41,572 nt of DNA, from contig VGOB01000016.1 of the NCBI GenBank assembly GCA_016865935.1, positions 1 through 41,572 of the forward strand, read 5' to 3'. A model generated the notes under the pieces. It was given only the letters and a program-made list of their open reading frames with translations, was not told the DNA's origin and ran no database searches. Origin of the DNA: Chloroflexota bacterium (GTDB taxonomy: Bacteria > Chloroflexota > Anaerolineae > UBA4142). A program made the translations under genes and the position numbers. Positions 21,348-28,958 of the stretch are shown here, one piece after another; position 1 is the stretch's first letter; the number at the start of each line of letters is the position of its first letter.

Positions 21348-22022
21348 CCACTGCACTTTGACCACGCGCCGCTCGCCTTCAAAATCAATGTACGCGACGC
21401 GCTTGTTCACGATGCCGTACTCGAGAATTTTTTTGACGAGCAGAACATCTTGCAAGCAATATTTTTCGAGCCGCTCTTGAAACCACGCGCCCAATTCGTT
21501 GACGCGTTCCGCGCCTTCGGTGTCGCCGACATTCGTGAGCGCGAGGGGCCACCTATCGCGCAAAGTCACCGCCAGCCGATTCCACACGACGGCTTGCGGA
21601 CCGCTTGCTGATTTTTGTCTGCCGAGCGATCCTTCTGCGAGCGCGGCGAGTCCAACGCGATGTCCTAATCGTGTTTCAAGATCGGCAAGCAAATCGAAAC
21701 TTTTTTGATCGAGCAGTTTTTTCAGTTCAGTCGGCGAATCGGGAACTCGCAATGTGTCCGGATCGCGCGGATCGCGGATCGGACGATCGGGCGACCATGC
21801 GAGAACGGTGTTATCGAAATGGATGATGTTGAAGCCGATGATCCGATCGTGCGCGAGCAGACACTGGACGAGCGGCGCGGTCGCGCGAAACGTCTGCGCG
21901 TCGTGGCAGTCGCAAAACGTCACACCGACCGACATCGTCAGCGCGCGAATCGCCGCATCCTGATCGGGCGCGCTCGTGTCAATGAGTTCTTTCGTTTCAA
22001 CGTCGTAAAAAATGTCCGTCAT
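21342..22022 (-). CDS. DEDD-type 3'-5' exonuclease (RNase H-like)
   Basis: 226 aa from ATG 22022. Exo I is FYDVET (D7, E9), Exo II is GFNIIHFD (N65, D70), and Exo III has the Tyr form YCLQD (Y188, D192). This is the acidic set of two-metal DnaQ-like nucleases. The segment between II and III is rich in charged residues (about 75-180). Substrate and partner are unknown. Family members with this look act alone or fused to helicases. No Shine-Dalgarno sequence precedes the ATG. A promoter lies so close that the mRNA may be nearly leaderless. A GTG at 22040 is an alternative start. Confidence 0.8.
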   Translation of the reverse strand: MTDIFYDVETKELIDTSAPDQDAAIRALTMSVGVTFCDCHDAQTFRATAPLVQCLLAHDRIIGFNIIHFDNTVLAWSPDRPIRDPRDPDTLRVPDSPTELKKLLDQKSFDLLADLETRLGHRVGLAALAEGSLGRQKSASGPQAVVWNRLAVTLRDRWPLALTNVGDTEGAERVNELGAWFQERLEKYCLQDVLLVKKILEYGIVNKRVAYIDFEGERRVVKVQWK

Positions 22023-22031
22023 CGTGCTGCT

Positions 22032-22060
22032 ATTGTACACGACGCGGGGAGAAAGCGCAA
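22032..22060 (-). promoter_or_regulatory. promoter for the exonuclease gene
   Basis: On the reverse strand TTGCGC (22055-22060), a 17-bp spacer and TACAAT (22032-22037). The -10 box ends nine bases before the ATG at 22022, so the 5' leader would be a few bases at most. Confidence 0.55.
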
Positions 22061-22070
22061 GCGCAACACA

Positions 22071-22170
22071 AGTTCAAAGTTGAAAGTTCAAGGTTCAAGG
22101 TTGTATTTGCAAGATTGGAATAATCTTTGTAGAATGATGGCATCAAACCTTGAACTTGAAACTTTGAACT
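22071..22170. repeat. word-repeat hairpin of AAGTTCAAGG / CCTTGAACTT
   Basis: GTTCAAAGTTGAAAG-type words (22071-22103) are complementary to CCTTGAACTTGAAAC-type words (22144-22170). The loop between them contains a promoter-like sequence at 22107-22135. Confidence 0.8.
22107..22135 (+). promoter_or_regulatory. promoter for the CDP-alcohol phosphatidyltransferase gene
   Basis: TTGCAA (22107-22112), a 17-bp spacer and TAGAAT (22130-22135). It lies entirely in the loop between the two arms of the word-repeat hairpin. Confidence 0.55.
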
Positions 22171-22173
22171 CCA

Positions 22174-22770
22174 ATGAACGATTCCTACTCCTCGCTCGAA
22201 CGCAAATTTCTTGCGCCCGCGCGGCGCGTCGCGCGCGCGCTCTTAGCGCCGATGGTGCGCGTCCTGATCGCGTTGCGCGTCTCGCCGAACGCAGTCTCGT
22301 TTTCGCAAGTGATTCTCGGCGCGATCGTCGTCGCGCTGATGCCAGTTCAACCGCGCGGCGCGTTTGCGCTGTTCGTCCTCGCGCTCGCGTTGGACGGCGT
22401 GGACGGCGCACTCGCGCGCGCGACGAACCGCGTGACCAAGTTCGGCGCGCTGTTCGATCAGTACTGCGATCACATCCGCGAAGTCACCGTTATCGCGGGG
22501 CTGGCATTTTACGGCGCGCTCAATCCGTTTCTAGCAGGAATGTACGGCGTCACGTATCCCGCGTTCAATCTCACGCTCTACTTGTGCAATCACTATCGCG
22601 CGCCCCTGCCCGTTGCGATCAAATCGTACCTCGTCGTTTATCCCGCGCTGTTCGCGCATCTCTGGTTCGGCGCGAATGTTCTGGACGCCGCCGTTGCGCT
22701 TGCCCTCGCGCTGATGGCAATTGCAATCGCGGTCGGACTGTGGCGCTTGGCGCGCGCGATGGATCAGTAG
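22174..22770 (+). CDS. CDP-alcohol phosphatidyltransferase family protein
   Basis: A 198-aa membrane enzyme that joins a CDP-linked alcohol to another alcohol in phospholipid synthesis. The full signature D-x2-DG-x2-AR-x8-G-x3-D-x3-D is present: D74, D77, G78, A81, R82, G91, D95 and D99. About five or six membrane segments are visible. The acceptor (glycerol phosphate, inositol phosphate, serine or other) cannot be decided. The AR segment is followed by ATNRVTKFG. The start is ATG 22174 with a weak ribosome binding site. Confidence 0.9.
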   Translation: MNDSYSSLERKFLAPARRVARALLAPMVRVLIALRVSPNAVSFSQVILGAIVVALMPVQPRGAFALFVLALALDGVDGALARATNRVTKFGALFDQYCDHIREVTVIAGLAFYGALNPFLAGMYGVTYPAFNLTLYLCNHYRAPLPVAIKSYLVVYPALFAHLWFGANVLDAAVALALALMAIAIAVGLWRLARAMDQ

Positions 22771-22775
22771 AACGT

Positions 22776-22874
22776 TTGGATTGCGAAACTCACGAAATGC
22801 TGGAAAGCCGCGAAAGAAAACCGCGCGCACTTTCTTTCGCGGTGATCACGCCGTTTCGGAGTTTCGCGATCCAA
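22776..22874. repeat. CGCGAAA palindromic repeat, includes a terminator-like stem
   Basis: Outer arms TTGCGAAACTC and GAGTTTCGCGA pair. The inner stem CCGCGAAAGAAA (22808-22819) with TTTCTTTCGCGG (22831-22842) is perfect over 12 bp. A related element occurs at 33019-33120. It probably ends transcription of the phosphatidyltransferase gene. Confidence 0.75.
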
Positions 22875-22904
22875 TGTCTTCGCACACCAAAATTCGATCC
22901 CCCC

Positions 22905-22932
22905 TTGCAATCCCGTTTGATTCTGCTATAAT
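22905..22932 (+). promoter_or_regulatory. promoter for the SDR gene
   Basis: TTGCAA (22905-22910), a 16-bp spacer and TATAAT (22927-22932), 63 bp before the ATG at 22996. Confidence 0.75.
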
Positions 22933-22995
22933 CGCGAACGGAAAGCTTCCGGCGGTCTGCAGTCGGCTGTCGGCGGTCATTCAAGAAAGAGAATT

Positions 22996-23733
22996 ATGCC
23001 AGAAGAAAAAATCGCAATCGTTACGGGGAGTTCCAGAGGAATCGGGCGCGGGATCGCGCAACGACTCGCGCAAGACGGCTACACCATCGTCGTCAACTAT
23101 TTGCGCGATGCCGGCGCGGCGCAAGAAACGGTCGCGCTCGCGCAAACGCACACGCCGCGCTCGCTCGCCATCCAAGCCGATGTCGCGACGCCGGAGGGCG
23201 CGAAACGTTTGATGGATGAAACGCTCACGATGTTCGGGCAAATTGACGTGCTGGTCAACAACGCCGGACCGTTTCTCGTCAAATCCGTACTCGATACCGA
23301 GATTGACGAATGGCGGCGCACGCTGGACGGCAATCTCTCCAGCGCGTTCTACTGCATCAAGTACGTTTTGCCTTCGATGCGCGCGCACAAGCGCGGCAAC
23401 ATCGTCAACCTGGGATCGCTCAACGTGGAAACGGTGCGCGGCGCGCCGACGACGGCGGCGTACAACGCGGCAAAATCAGGTGTCGTCGTGCTGACAAAAT
23501 CAGTCGCGCGGAGCGAGGCGCGCTATGGGATCCGGTGCAACATCGTCAATCCGGGTTTCGTCGAGACGTACGCGACGACGGACGCGGATCGCCGCGAGTT
23601 GCCCAGTCTCGTGCCGCTTGGCTCGCTCGGCGCGCCCAACGACATCGCGGAGATGATCGCGTTCCTGGTTTCGGACAAGGCGCGCTATGTCACCGGCGCG
23701 GTCGTGAACGTGCACGGCGGGTTGTGGGTGTAA
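22996..23733 (+). CDS. SDR family NAD(P)-dependent oxidoreductase (FabG-like)
   Basis: A 245-aa Rossmann-fold reductase. The cofactor loop is TGSSRGIG (10-17), NNAG lies near 87-90, and the active site Ser-Tyr-Lys is in IVNLGSL (about 136-142) and YNAAK (about 156-160). The C-terminus ends with the typical VTGAVVNVHGGLWV. This is the size and layout of classical 3-oxoacyl-ACP reductases, but many other substrates are possible. The Arg in the cofactor loop (SSRG) is compatible with NADPH. It has its own promoter and is followed by a bidirectional hairpin. Confidence 0.92.
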   Translation: MPEEKIAIVTGSSRGIGRGIAQRLAQDGYTIVVNYLRDAGAAQETVALAQTHTPRSLAIQADVATPEGAKRLMDETLTMFGQIDVLVNNAGPFLVKSVLDTEIDEWRRTLDGNLSSAFYCIKYVLPSMRAHKRGNIVNLGSLNVETVRGAPTTAAYNAAKSGVVVLTKSVARSEARYGIRCNIVNPGFVETYATTDADRRELPSLVPLGSLGAPNDIAEMIAFLVSDKARYVTGAVVNVHGGLWV

Positions 23734-23736
23734 ACG

Positions 23737-23811
23737 AAGGATGAAGGATGAAGGCAGAAGGATGACTCCAAATTCACCTTCCGTCTTCTTCGTCCTTCAT
23801 CCTTCATCCTT
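23737..23811. terminator. long word-repeat hairpin between convergent genes
   Basis: AAGGATGAAGGATGAAGG (23737-23754) is perfectly complementary to CCTTCATCCTTCATCCTT (23794-23811), 18 bp. It lies between the SDR gene and the convergent ribY gene, touching the ribY stop. It probably works as a two-way terminator. The same GAAGGAT words recur at about 4010-4037. Confidence 0.7.
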
Positions 23812-24860
23812 TACGGAACGAACTTGTTCGTATACGCTTTCGTTACATCAAAATCGGCTTTGATGAATCCAGCGTCCTTCATAAACTTGTACGACGCCGC
23901 CCACGCCGCCGGATCGACATAGCCCGGGTGCGGACTCTTCCACAGATCAATCGTCGCTTTGAGCACCGCGTCCGTCGTCCTTAAATTCGTGCCGCCCGCT
24001 TCGGGAATATTCTGAATCGTGATCGCCAGCGCGTCGCTTGGATTATCAATGGAATATTGCACGCCGCGCATCAACGCCGCGACGATCCCGCGCACCACGT
24101 GCGGTTTCTCCGCGATCATTTTTTCGCTCGTCACCAAACCGATGCCGACCAGGCGGCTGTAATCCGCCACGCGCATCACGTTGACTTCCTTCCCCTGCAA
24201 GCGCAACTGCACCGGCTCGTTGTTCGCGTACCCGGCAACCGCATCCACCACACCCTGGGACAGCGCGGCGACTTGGGCAAAGCCAACGTCTTGCGTTTTC
24301 ACGTCGCTCTCTTTGATGTTCGCGCCGTACAACAGCGCGCGCCAGCCCGTGTACGTCGCGCCCCAGAATGCCGGCAAGCCGATTTTTTTGCCCACCAGGT
24401 CTTGCGCCTTTTCGATCTTTTTCTCTTTCAGCGACACGACGACAATCGGAAAGCCGTTGTAATAATTCGCGACGTAAACGAGCGGAATATTTTTCTCGCG
24501 CGCCTGCAACACCTGATCGCCGCCCAGCATCGCAAAATCGGCTTGGTTCACGCCGACCAACTTGACGCCGTCCACTTCGAAACCCCAATTGAATTTGACC
24601 CTGAGCCCTGCTTCGGCAAAATAACCCTTGCTCTGCGCGACATACCAGGGCGCGAATTGCACGTTCGGAATATAGCCCATCACGACGTTGATTTCGTTCG
24701 ACGCCGCAGTCGGCGCGGCAGTTGGGACTGCCGTTGCCACCGGCGCTTTGGTCGGCGGCGGGGGCGGCGGTAACGGCAGCGGCGCGGGCGTTGGCTCACC
24801 CGCGCACGCGGTCAGCCAACCCGCACACACGATCAATCCCAGCACGATGTACTTTTTCAT
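23811..24860 (-). CDS. ribY: riboflavin ABC transporter substrate-binding lipoprotein (NMT1/THI5-like)
   Basis: 349 aa. Lipoprotein signal LTAC (Cys about 19), a Pro-rich linker, then an NMT1/THI5-like periplasmic-type binding domain starting VVMGYIPNVQFAPWYVAQSKGYF. That domain binds thiamine precursors, sulfonates or riboflavin in different members. The FMN riboswitch in front of the operon points to riboflavin, as known for RibY of Chloroflexi. ATG at 24860 has AAGGAG and overlaps the permease stop codon by 4 bp. The much longer upstream open frame is an overlap with the permease gene and is rejected. Confidence 0.85.
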   Translation of the reverse strand: MKKYIVLGLIVCAGWLTACAGEPTPAPLPLPPPPPPTKAPVATAVPTAAPTAASNEINVVMGYIPNVQFAPWYVAQSKGYFAEAGLRVKFNWGFEVDGVKLVGVNQADFAMLGGDQVLQAREKNIPLVYVANYYNGFPIVVVSLKEKKIEKAQDLVGKKIGLPAFWGATYTGWRALLYGANIKESDVKTQDVGFAQVAALSQGVVDAVAGYANNEPVQLRLQGKEVNVMRVADYSRLVGIGLVTSEKMIAEKPHVVRGIVAALMRGVQYSIDNPSDALAITIQNIPEAGGTNLRTTDAVLKATIDLWKSPHPGYVDPAAWAASYKFMKDAGFIKADFDVTKAYTNKFVP

Positions 24861-25663
24861 TGCACACTCCTTCGCCAGCGTAAGATTATTTTTTCGATGA
24901 AGACAACCGTCAGATACAAACCGATTGCCATCGCCGATAATGCCGCGACCGTCGCGAACAACAACGGCGTGTCCAAATGACCTTGCGCGAAATTGATCAG
25001 AAAGCCCAAACCGCGATCCGCCCACATCAACTCCACGACGATCACGCCGATCACCGCCAACGTGATGCCGACGCGCACGCCGCCCAAAAAGATCGGCAGC
25101 GCGGCAGGCACTTCGAGTTTGGCGAACACCTGCCACCGATTCGCCGCGTACGAACGCATCAGCGCGCGATACTCTTCGCGAACGCTCCGCACGCCGATAA
25201 TCGTGTTGACGAGCATCGGGAAAAACGTGATCAGCGCGGCAATCAGCGCGTTCTGCACCGAACCCGTATTGATCCAAATGATGATCAGCGGCGCAATCGC
25301 GACAATCGGAATCGCTTGCGTCGCGATCAGGTACGGCGAAACGATCTTTTCGAGCAACGGCGATTTCGCCAGCAAATAACCGACGCTCGTCGCGAACGTG
25401 AAGGCGATGCTGAAACCCAGTCCGATTTCGAACAGCGTGATCGCCAGATGGCGCGGGAAAATTCCGCTCTGCCAGTTCGCGCCGAAACTGTGCGCGACTT
25501 CGCGCGGCGTGGGCAAAATGAACGCGGGGAAACGATTGACGATGATGATCGTTTCCCAGAGCAACAGAAACAATCCCAGCGCGAACGGAATCAAAATGTA
25601 TTGAATGTGAGCGCGCACAAAAGTCGGCAAGCGCATTTCAGAATTCCAGTCCAGCGTTCTCAT
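24857..25663 (-). CDS. ribX: riboflavin ABC transporter permease
   Basis: 268 aa with about six membrane segments. The ABC permease coupling motif (EAA loop) appears as YAANRWQVFAKLEVPAALPIFLGGVRVGI (about residues 180-208). It is of the SsuC/TauC/NitB-like binding-protein-dependent class. ATG at 25663 overlaps the ATPase stop codon (ATGA), and the gene's own stop overlaps the binding-protein start in the same way, so the three genes are translationally coupled. An internal ATG ten codons in is an alternative. The function is inferred from the riboswitch. Confidence 0.86.
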   Translation of the reverse strand: MRTLDWNSEMRLPTFVRAHIQYILIPFALGLFLLLWETIIIVNRFPAFILPTPREVAHSFGANWQSGIFPRHLAITLFEIGLGFSIAFTFATSVGYLLAKSPLLEKIVSPYLIATQAIPIVAIAPLIIIWINTGSVQNALIAALITFFPMLVNTIIGVRSVREEYRALMRSYAANRWQVFAKLEVPAALPIFLGGVRVGITLAVIGVIVVELMWADRGLGFLINFAQGHLDTPLLFATVAALSAMAIGLYLTVVFIEKIILRWRRSVQ

Positions 25664-26439
25664 TTCGGCTCGTTCAAACCGAGCGCGGCGCGCACCTCGC
25701 GCAACAGTTCCCAATAGCGCGGCAGATCGCGCGTCGCCGCCGAACGCGGACGCGGCAGATCGATCGCGAGCACGCGCTCGATCCGTCCGGGACGCGGCGA
25801 CATCACCGCGACGCGATCCGATAATCGCACCGCTTCGGGCACGCTGTGCGTGATGAACACGATCGTCACGCGCGTCTTCGTCCACAGATCGAGCAGTTCG
25901 CGTCCCAGGCGTTCGCGCGTGATTTCATCCAGCGCGCCGAACGGCTCGTCCATCAACAAAATCGCCGGGCGAAACGCGAGCGCGCGCGCAATCGAAACTT
26001 GCATTTGCATTCCGGCGGAAAGTTCGCCGGGAAAGCGCGCGGCAAACTCGCGCAGCCGAATCAAATCGAGCAGCGCGTTGGCGCGTTGCTGGCGTTCCGC
26101 GCGCGGCGCGCCGACGATCTCCAGCGGCAGTTCGATGTTTTGCGCCACGCTGCGCCATTCCATTAGCGTCGGCGTTTGGAAAACGATCCCGCACTCGCGC
26201 GCGCGGCGCGCCGCTTCCGGCGTTTTGCCGTTGACGACGATCCGTCCCGCGCTCGGCGCGAGCAGATCGCCGATCATTTTCAGCAACGTGGACTTGCCGC
26301 ATCCCGAAGGTCCGATGATCGAAAGAAATTCGCCCGCGCGAATGCGCAGCGACACGTCACGCAACGCGAGCACGCCATCGCGCGCCGGTCCGTAATGTTT
26401 GCTCACCGCCTCGATTTCGATCAACGAATGATGGTCCAT
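25660..26439 (-). CDS. ribZ: riboflavin ABC transporter ATPase
   Basis: A 259-aa ABC ATPase. Walker A is GPSGCGKST (about 43-51), the signature is LSAGMQMQVSIARAL (Ala where most have Gly), Walker B is ILLMDEPFGALDE, and the switch His is ITHS. It resembles SsuB/TauB/NitD ATPases. ATG at 26439 is the first start after the riboswitch terminator. The open frame up to 26535 runs through the terminator and aptamer and is rejected. First gene of ribZ-ribX-ribY. Confidence 0.88.
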   Translation of the reverse strand: MDHHSLIEIEAVSKHYGPARDGVLALRDVSLRIRAGEFLSIIGPSGCGKSTLLKMIGDLLAPSAGRIVVNGKTPEAARRARECGIVFQTPTLMEWRSVAQNIELPLEIVGAPRAERQQRANALLDLIRLREFAARFPGELSAGMQMQVSIARALAFRPAILLMDEPFGALDEITRERLGRELLDLWTKTRVTIVFITHSVPEAVRLSDRVAVMSPRPGRIERVLAIDLPRPRSAATRDLPRYWELLREVRAALGLNEPK

Positions 26440-26446
26440 TGGATCC

Positions 26447-26477
26447 AAACAAAAAACCCGAAGAGTTTTTCTTCGGG
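26447..26477 (-). terminator. riboswitch-controlled intrinsic terminator
   Basis: On the reverse strand, CCCGAAGA (26470-26477) and TCTTCGGG (26457-26464) form a stem with a 5-nt loop, followed by six T's (26451-26456). It lies eight bases before the ATPase start codon. Its left arm region (26471-26481) is exactly complementary over 11 bases to the 5' end of the aptamer (26761-26771), which allows an antiterminator. Confidence 0.85.
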
Positions 26478-26534
26478 GCAGACGCGCACACGCACAGACA
26501 TCGCCGCGCGCAAACGCGACGTGTCGCGCCATCA

Positions 26535-26772
26535 CCTTCTCTCATCCAGACTATACTGTCGGCGTCGGCTTTTGACCGACTCGTGCTTTGTTCGTCTTGA
26601 AACGAACGCGGCTCGTGGGCTCGTTTAGTTCAATAGTTGGGTAATTTGATAGTTGGATAGTAAAGGGGTTGGAAACCCTGTCAAATATCCAACGAGTACT
26701 ATCAAACCATCAAACTATGAAACAATCAAACTAAACCTACCACCGATCGGGAATCGCACCCTGCCCCGAAGG
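26535..26772 (-). ncRNA. FMN riboswitch (RFN element)
   Basis: On the reverse strand the conserved blocks appear in order: CTTCGGGGCAGGGTG, ATTCCCGAYCGGYGGTA-like sequence, GAGCCCACGAGCC, GAGTCGGT and then CCGACAGTATAGTCTGGATG followed by GAGAAGG. P1 is closed by CCTTC (26768-26772) and GAAGG (26535-26539). FMN binding is expected to free the terminator arm and stop transcription of the riboflavin importer. The variable P3 arm is expanded by a 114-nt repeat (26623-26736). Confidence 0.93.
26623..26736. repeat. dispersed word-repeat forming the P3 arm of the FMN riboswitch
   Basis: GTTTAGTT (26623-26630) and AACTAAAC (26729-26736) close the arm. Inside, TTTGATAGTTGGATA-type words face TATCCAAC and ATCAAACCATCAAAC words. 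They match those at 21262-21347. Confidence 0.85.
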
Positions 26773-26791
26773 TTCGTATTTCGTTACACTC

Positions 26792-26820
26792 AATATAGCG
26801 CGATTGTTTCGGGCTGTCAA
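26792..26820 (-). promoter_or_regulatory. promoter of the riboswitch and ribZXY operon
   Basis: On the reverse strand a perfect TTGACA (26815-26820), a 17-bp spacer and TATATT (26792-26797). Transcription would begin near 26785, about a dozen bases before the aptamer. Confidence 0.88.
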
Positions 26821-26870
26821 ACTTGGAATTTGACAAATTTGCTTTGCGTCGTAAGATCGAGAGAGCCAGT

Positions 26871-28754
26871 ATGCCCATTTTCAATCCAAACGATTTAACC
26901 CTCGCGCGGCAACGCGTCAAGGATCACGCGTGGTCTGCCGAAATTCTCGCGGCGATTCGCGCGCGCGCGGACGCGTGGCGCGCGCAGCCCGCCGATGCGC
27001 CGACGCTCGCCGGGGGCTGGGTGCACGATTACGCTTGCCCCGATCATTGGGGCGCGCTCGCGTTCGATCCGGCGACGCCGCACGCGCATCGCTGTCCGGT
27101 GGGCGGCGAAACGCGCGCTGGCGAAAAACTAGACGCGGCGTGGCGCGTGATCGAGCATCGCCGCCTGGCGAACGCCGCGCGCGATCTCGCGCTGGTCTTT
27201 GCGCTGACCGACGATCGCGCGTATGCCGATGCCGCCGGAGCGATCCTGACGCAATACGCGCAACGGTATTCCAACTACACCGGAGCCGATGCCGCGCCCG
27301 CGTGGATGCTCAAAGGGCGCGCGTTTCAACAAGCCCTCACCGAGGCGATCTGGGCGGTGCCCATCGCGCAGACTTTTGATCTGATCCGCGCGACGCTAAC
27401 ACCCGAACAAGAGACGCTCATCGTCAACGCGTTTCTCCGCCCGCTGATCGGTACGCTCGCCGTCGCGCAAGACGATCTCGTCCAACAACAAAATCGCTTG
27501 ACGAGCAACTATAACGCATGGCTGCTTGCCGCGCTGGGCTTGCTGGGCTATGCGTTGCGCGATCAAATGCTGATCGAACGCGCGATCTCTAGTCCCGCCG
27601 GTTTTCGCGCGCATCTTGCCGCCGCGATTTTGCCCGACGGTTTCGAGCACGAAGCGACGCCGTACTATCACAACTTTGTCGCGCTGGCGTATACGATCCT
27701 GGCTGAAGCCGCGCGCGCGAACGATCGCGATCTGTACGGCGAACGCGGACCCGACGGACAATCCATCGAAGCGATGTGGGGCGCGTTCGCATCGCTCGCG
27801 TTTGCCGACGGCTCGATTCCGCAAATCGGCGACGGCGCGTATTGGCGCGGCAGTACGTTCGCGTCGGAAATTTGCGAGGTCTATGAAATCGCGCTGGCGC
27901 GCACGAACATCGGCGAGTACGCGTGGTTGCTCAAGCAAACGTATCGCGGCGCCGCGCGCGACACCTGGAGCGCGCTGCTCTGCGCCGAACAAGACATCGC
28001 CGCCGCGCCGACGCCCGCGCGCAAATCGTTCTGCCTTGCGTCGTGCGGCATCGCGATCTTGCGCGATGAAACGCGCGCGCAAGAAGTGTGCGTGCCGTTT
28101 GGCGCATACGCCGGATCGCACAGTCACCTGGATCGCGCGACGCTTGAAATTTTTCCCTGGTCAACCGATCCGGGCAACACGCCGTATGGCACCATCGCGC
28201 GACTCGAATGGCATCAGCAAACCGCCGCGCATAACACGATCGTCGTTGACGGTCAATCACAAACGCGCTGTCAGGCGCAACTGCTCAACTGGGAAGTTAC
28301 GCCCGATACGACGATCGTGTGGCTCGCGGCGGACGACGCGTACCCCGGCGTACGCTTTACGCGTTTGATTACCCTGGCGAACGGCATTGTCAAAGATTCG
28401 ACGCTGATTGATTCAGCGGAGGAACATATCTACGATTGGATCATTCACGCCGACGGCGAATGTCTCGTCGAGGATTTGACGCTGGAGGAAATTTCAGGCG
28501 CGCTGGCGACAGAGGGCGCGTATCGTTTTGTCGCGCCGTACGCGCACCGGCAATGCGCGGGAAAATTCCAGGCGCGCGTGAAACGCGCGCGCGCGATCTT
28601 TCATTGCACCGTGTCTGCCGACGCGCCGCTGGAGATCATCTTGGCGCACGCGCCCGCCCGCGCCGACGCGCCGATGCAACCGCGCCAAATGCTGATCGCG
28701 CGCGCGCGGCAACGCCGCGTCAATTTTGTGATGACGAGCCGGGCGAGCGAATAG
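26871..28754 (+). CDS. heparinase II/III-like polysaccharide lyase family protein
   Basis: 627 aa. The N-terminal half is an all-helical toroid (about residues 30-330) with conserved NRLTSNYNAWLLAAL and an expected catalytic Asn/Tyr/His environment (PYYHNF near 265-270). The C-terminal half is beta-rich, with SHSHLDRATLEIFPW and HNTIVVDGQSQ, both typical of heparinase II/III and alginate lyase relatives. No signal peptide is visible, so it may act in the cytoplasm on imported oligosaccharides or use another route. ATG at 26871 follows GAGAG. It is divergent from the riboflavin operon across about 50 bp. Confidence 0.85.
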   Translation: MPIFNPNDLTLARQRVKDHAWSAEILAAIRARADAWRAQPADAPTLAGGWVHDYACPDHWGALAFDPATPHAHRCPVGGETRAGEKLDAAWRVIEHRRLANAARDLALVFALTDDRAYADAAGAILTQYAQRYSNYTGADAAPAWMLKGRAFQQALTEAIWAVPIAQTFDLIRATLTPEQETLIVNAFLRPLIGTLAVAQDDLVQQQNRLTSNYNAWLLAALGLLGYALRDQMLIERAISSPAGFRAHLAAAILPDGFEHEATPYYHNFVALAYTILAEAARANDRDLYGERGPDGQSIEAMWGAFASLAFADGSIPQIGDGAYWRGSTFASEICEVYEIALARTNIGEYAWLLKQTYRGAARDTWSALLCAEQDIAAAPTPARKSFCLASCGIAILRDETRAQEVCVPFGAYAGSHSHLDRATLEIFPWSTDPGNTPYGTIARLEWHQQTAAHNTIVVDGQSQTRCQAQLLNWEVTPDTTIVWLAADDAYPGVRFTRLITLANGIVKDSTLIDSAEEHIYDWIIHADGECLVEDLTLEEISGALATEGAYRFVAPYAHRQCAGKFQARVKRARAIFHCTVSADAPLEIILAHAPARADAPMQPRQMLIARARQRRVNFVMTSRASE

Positions 28755-28764
28755 CAAACAGCAG

Positions 28765-28885
28765 CCGCAAAATTCACCTACAAGGTTCAAAAATGGGCGT
28801 GCAAGAGAGAGCAACGTGTAGCAACGTATAGCAACGTGTAGCAGAAATCGGTGCATTAGGAACCGCTTGTAGGCGAGTTTTGCGG
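28765..28885. repeat. palindromic element enclosing a 10-bp tandem repeat
   Basis: Arms CCGCAAAATTCACCTACAAG (from 28765) and CTTGTAGGCGAGTTTTGCGG (to 28885) pair with two or three mismatches. Between them GCAACGTGTA is repeated three times (28811-28840, middle copy GCAACGTATA). It fills most of the 204-bp gap before the YbjQ-like gene; I see no gene in that gap. Confidence 0.75.
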
Positions 28886-28958
28886 TAACTGATAGCAAAT
28901 AGCGAATGGCAATACGCAATCTGCAATTTGCAATTTGCCATCAGCCAAAGGAGTCCAA

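Noticed and set aside
23811..26535. TPP (thiamine) riboswitch and thiamine-precursor transporter, suggested by the THI5-like binding protein
   Set aside because: The leader carries the FMN aptamer blocks (GGGGCAGGGTG, AGTCTGGATG ... GAGAAGG), not the CTGAGA ... ACCTGA blocks of a TPP riboswitch.
28755..28958. Small gene or tRNA in the gap before the YbjQ-like gene
   Set aside because: The gap is filled by a palindromic element with tandem units; no cloverleaf or coding pattern was found.
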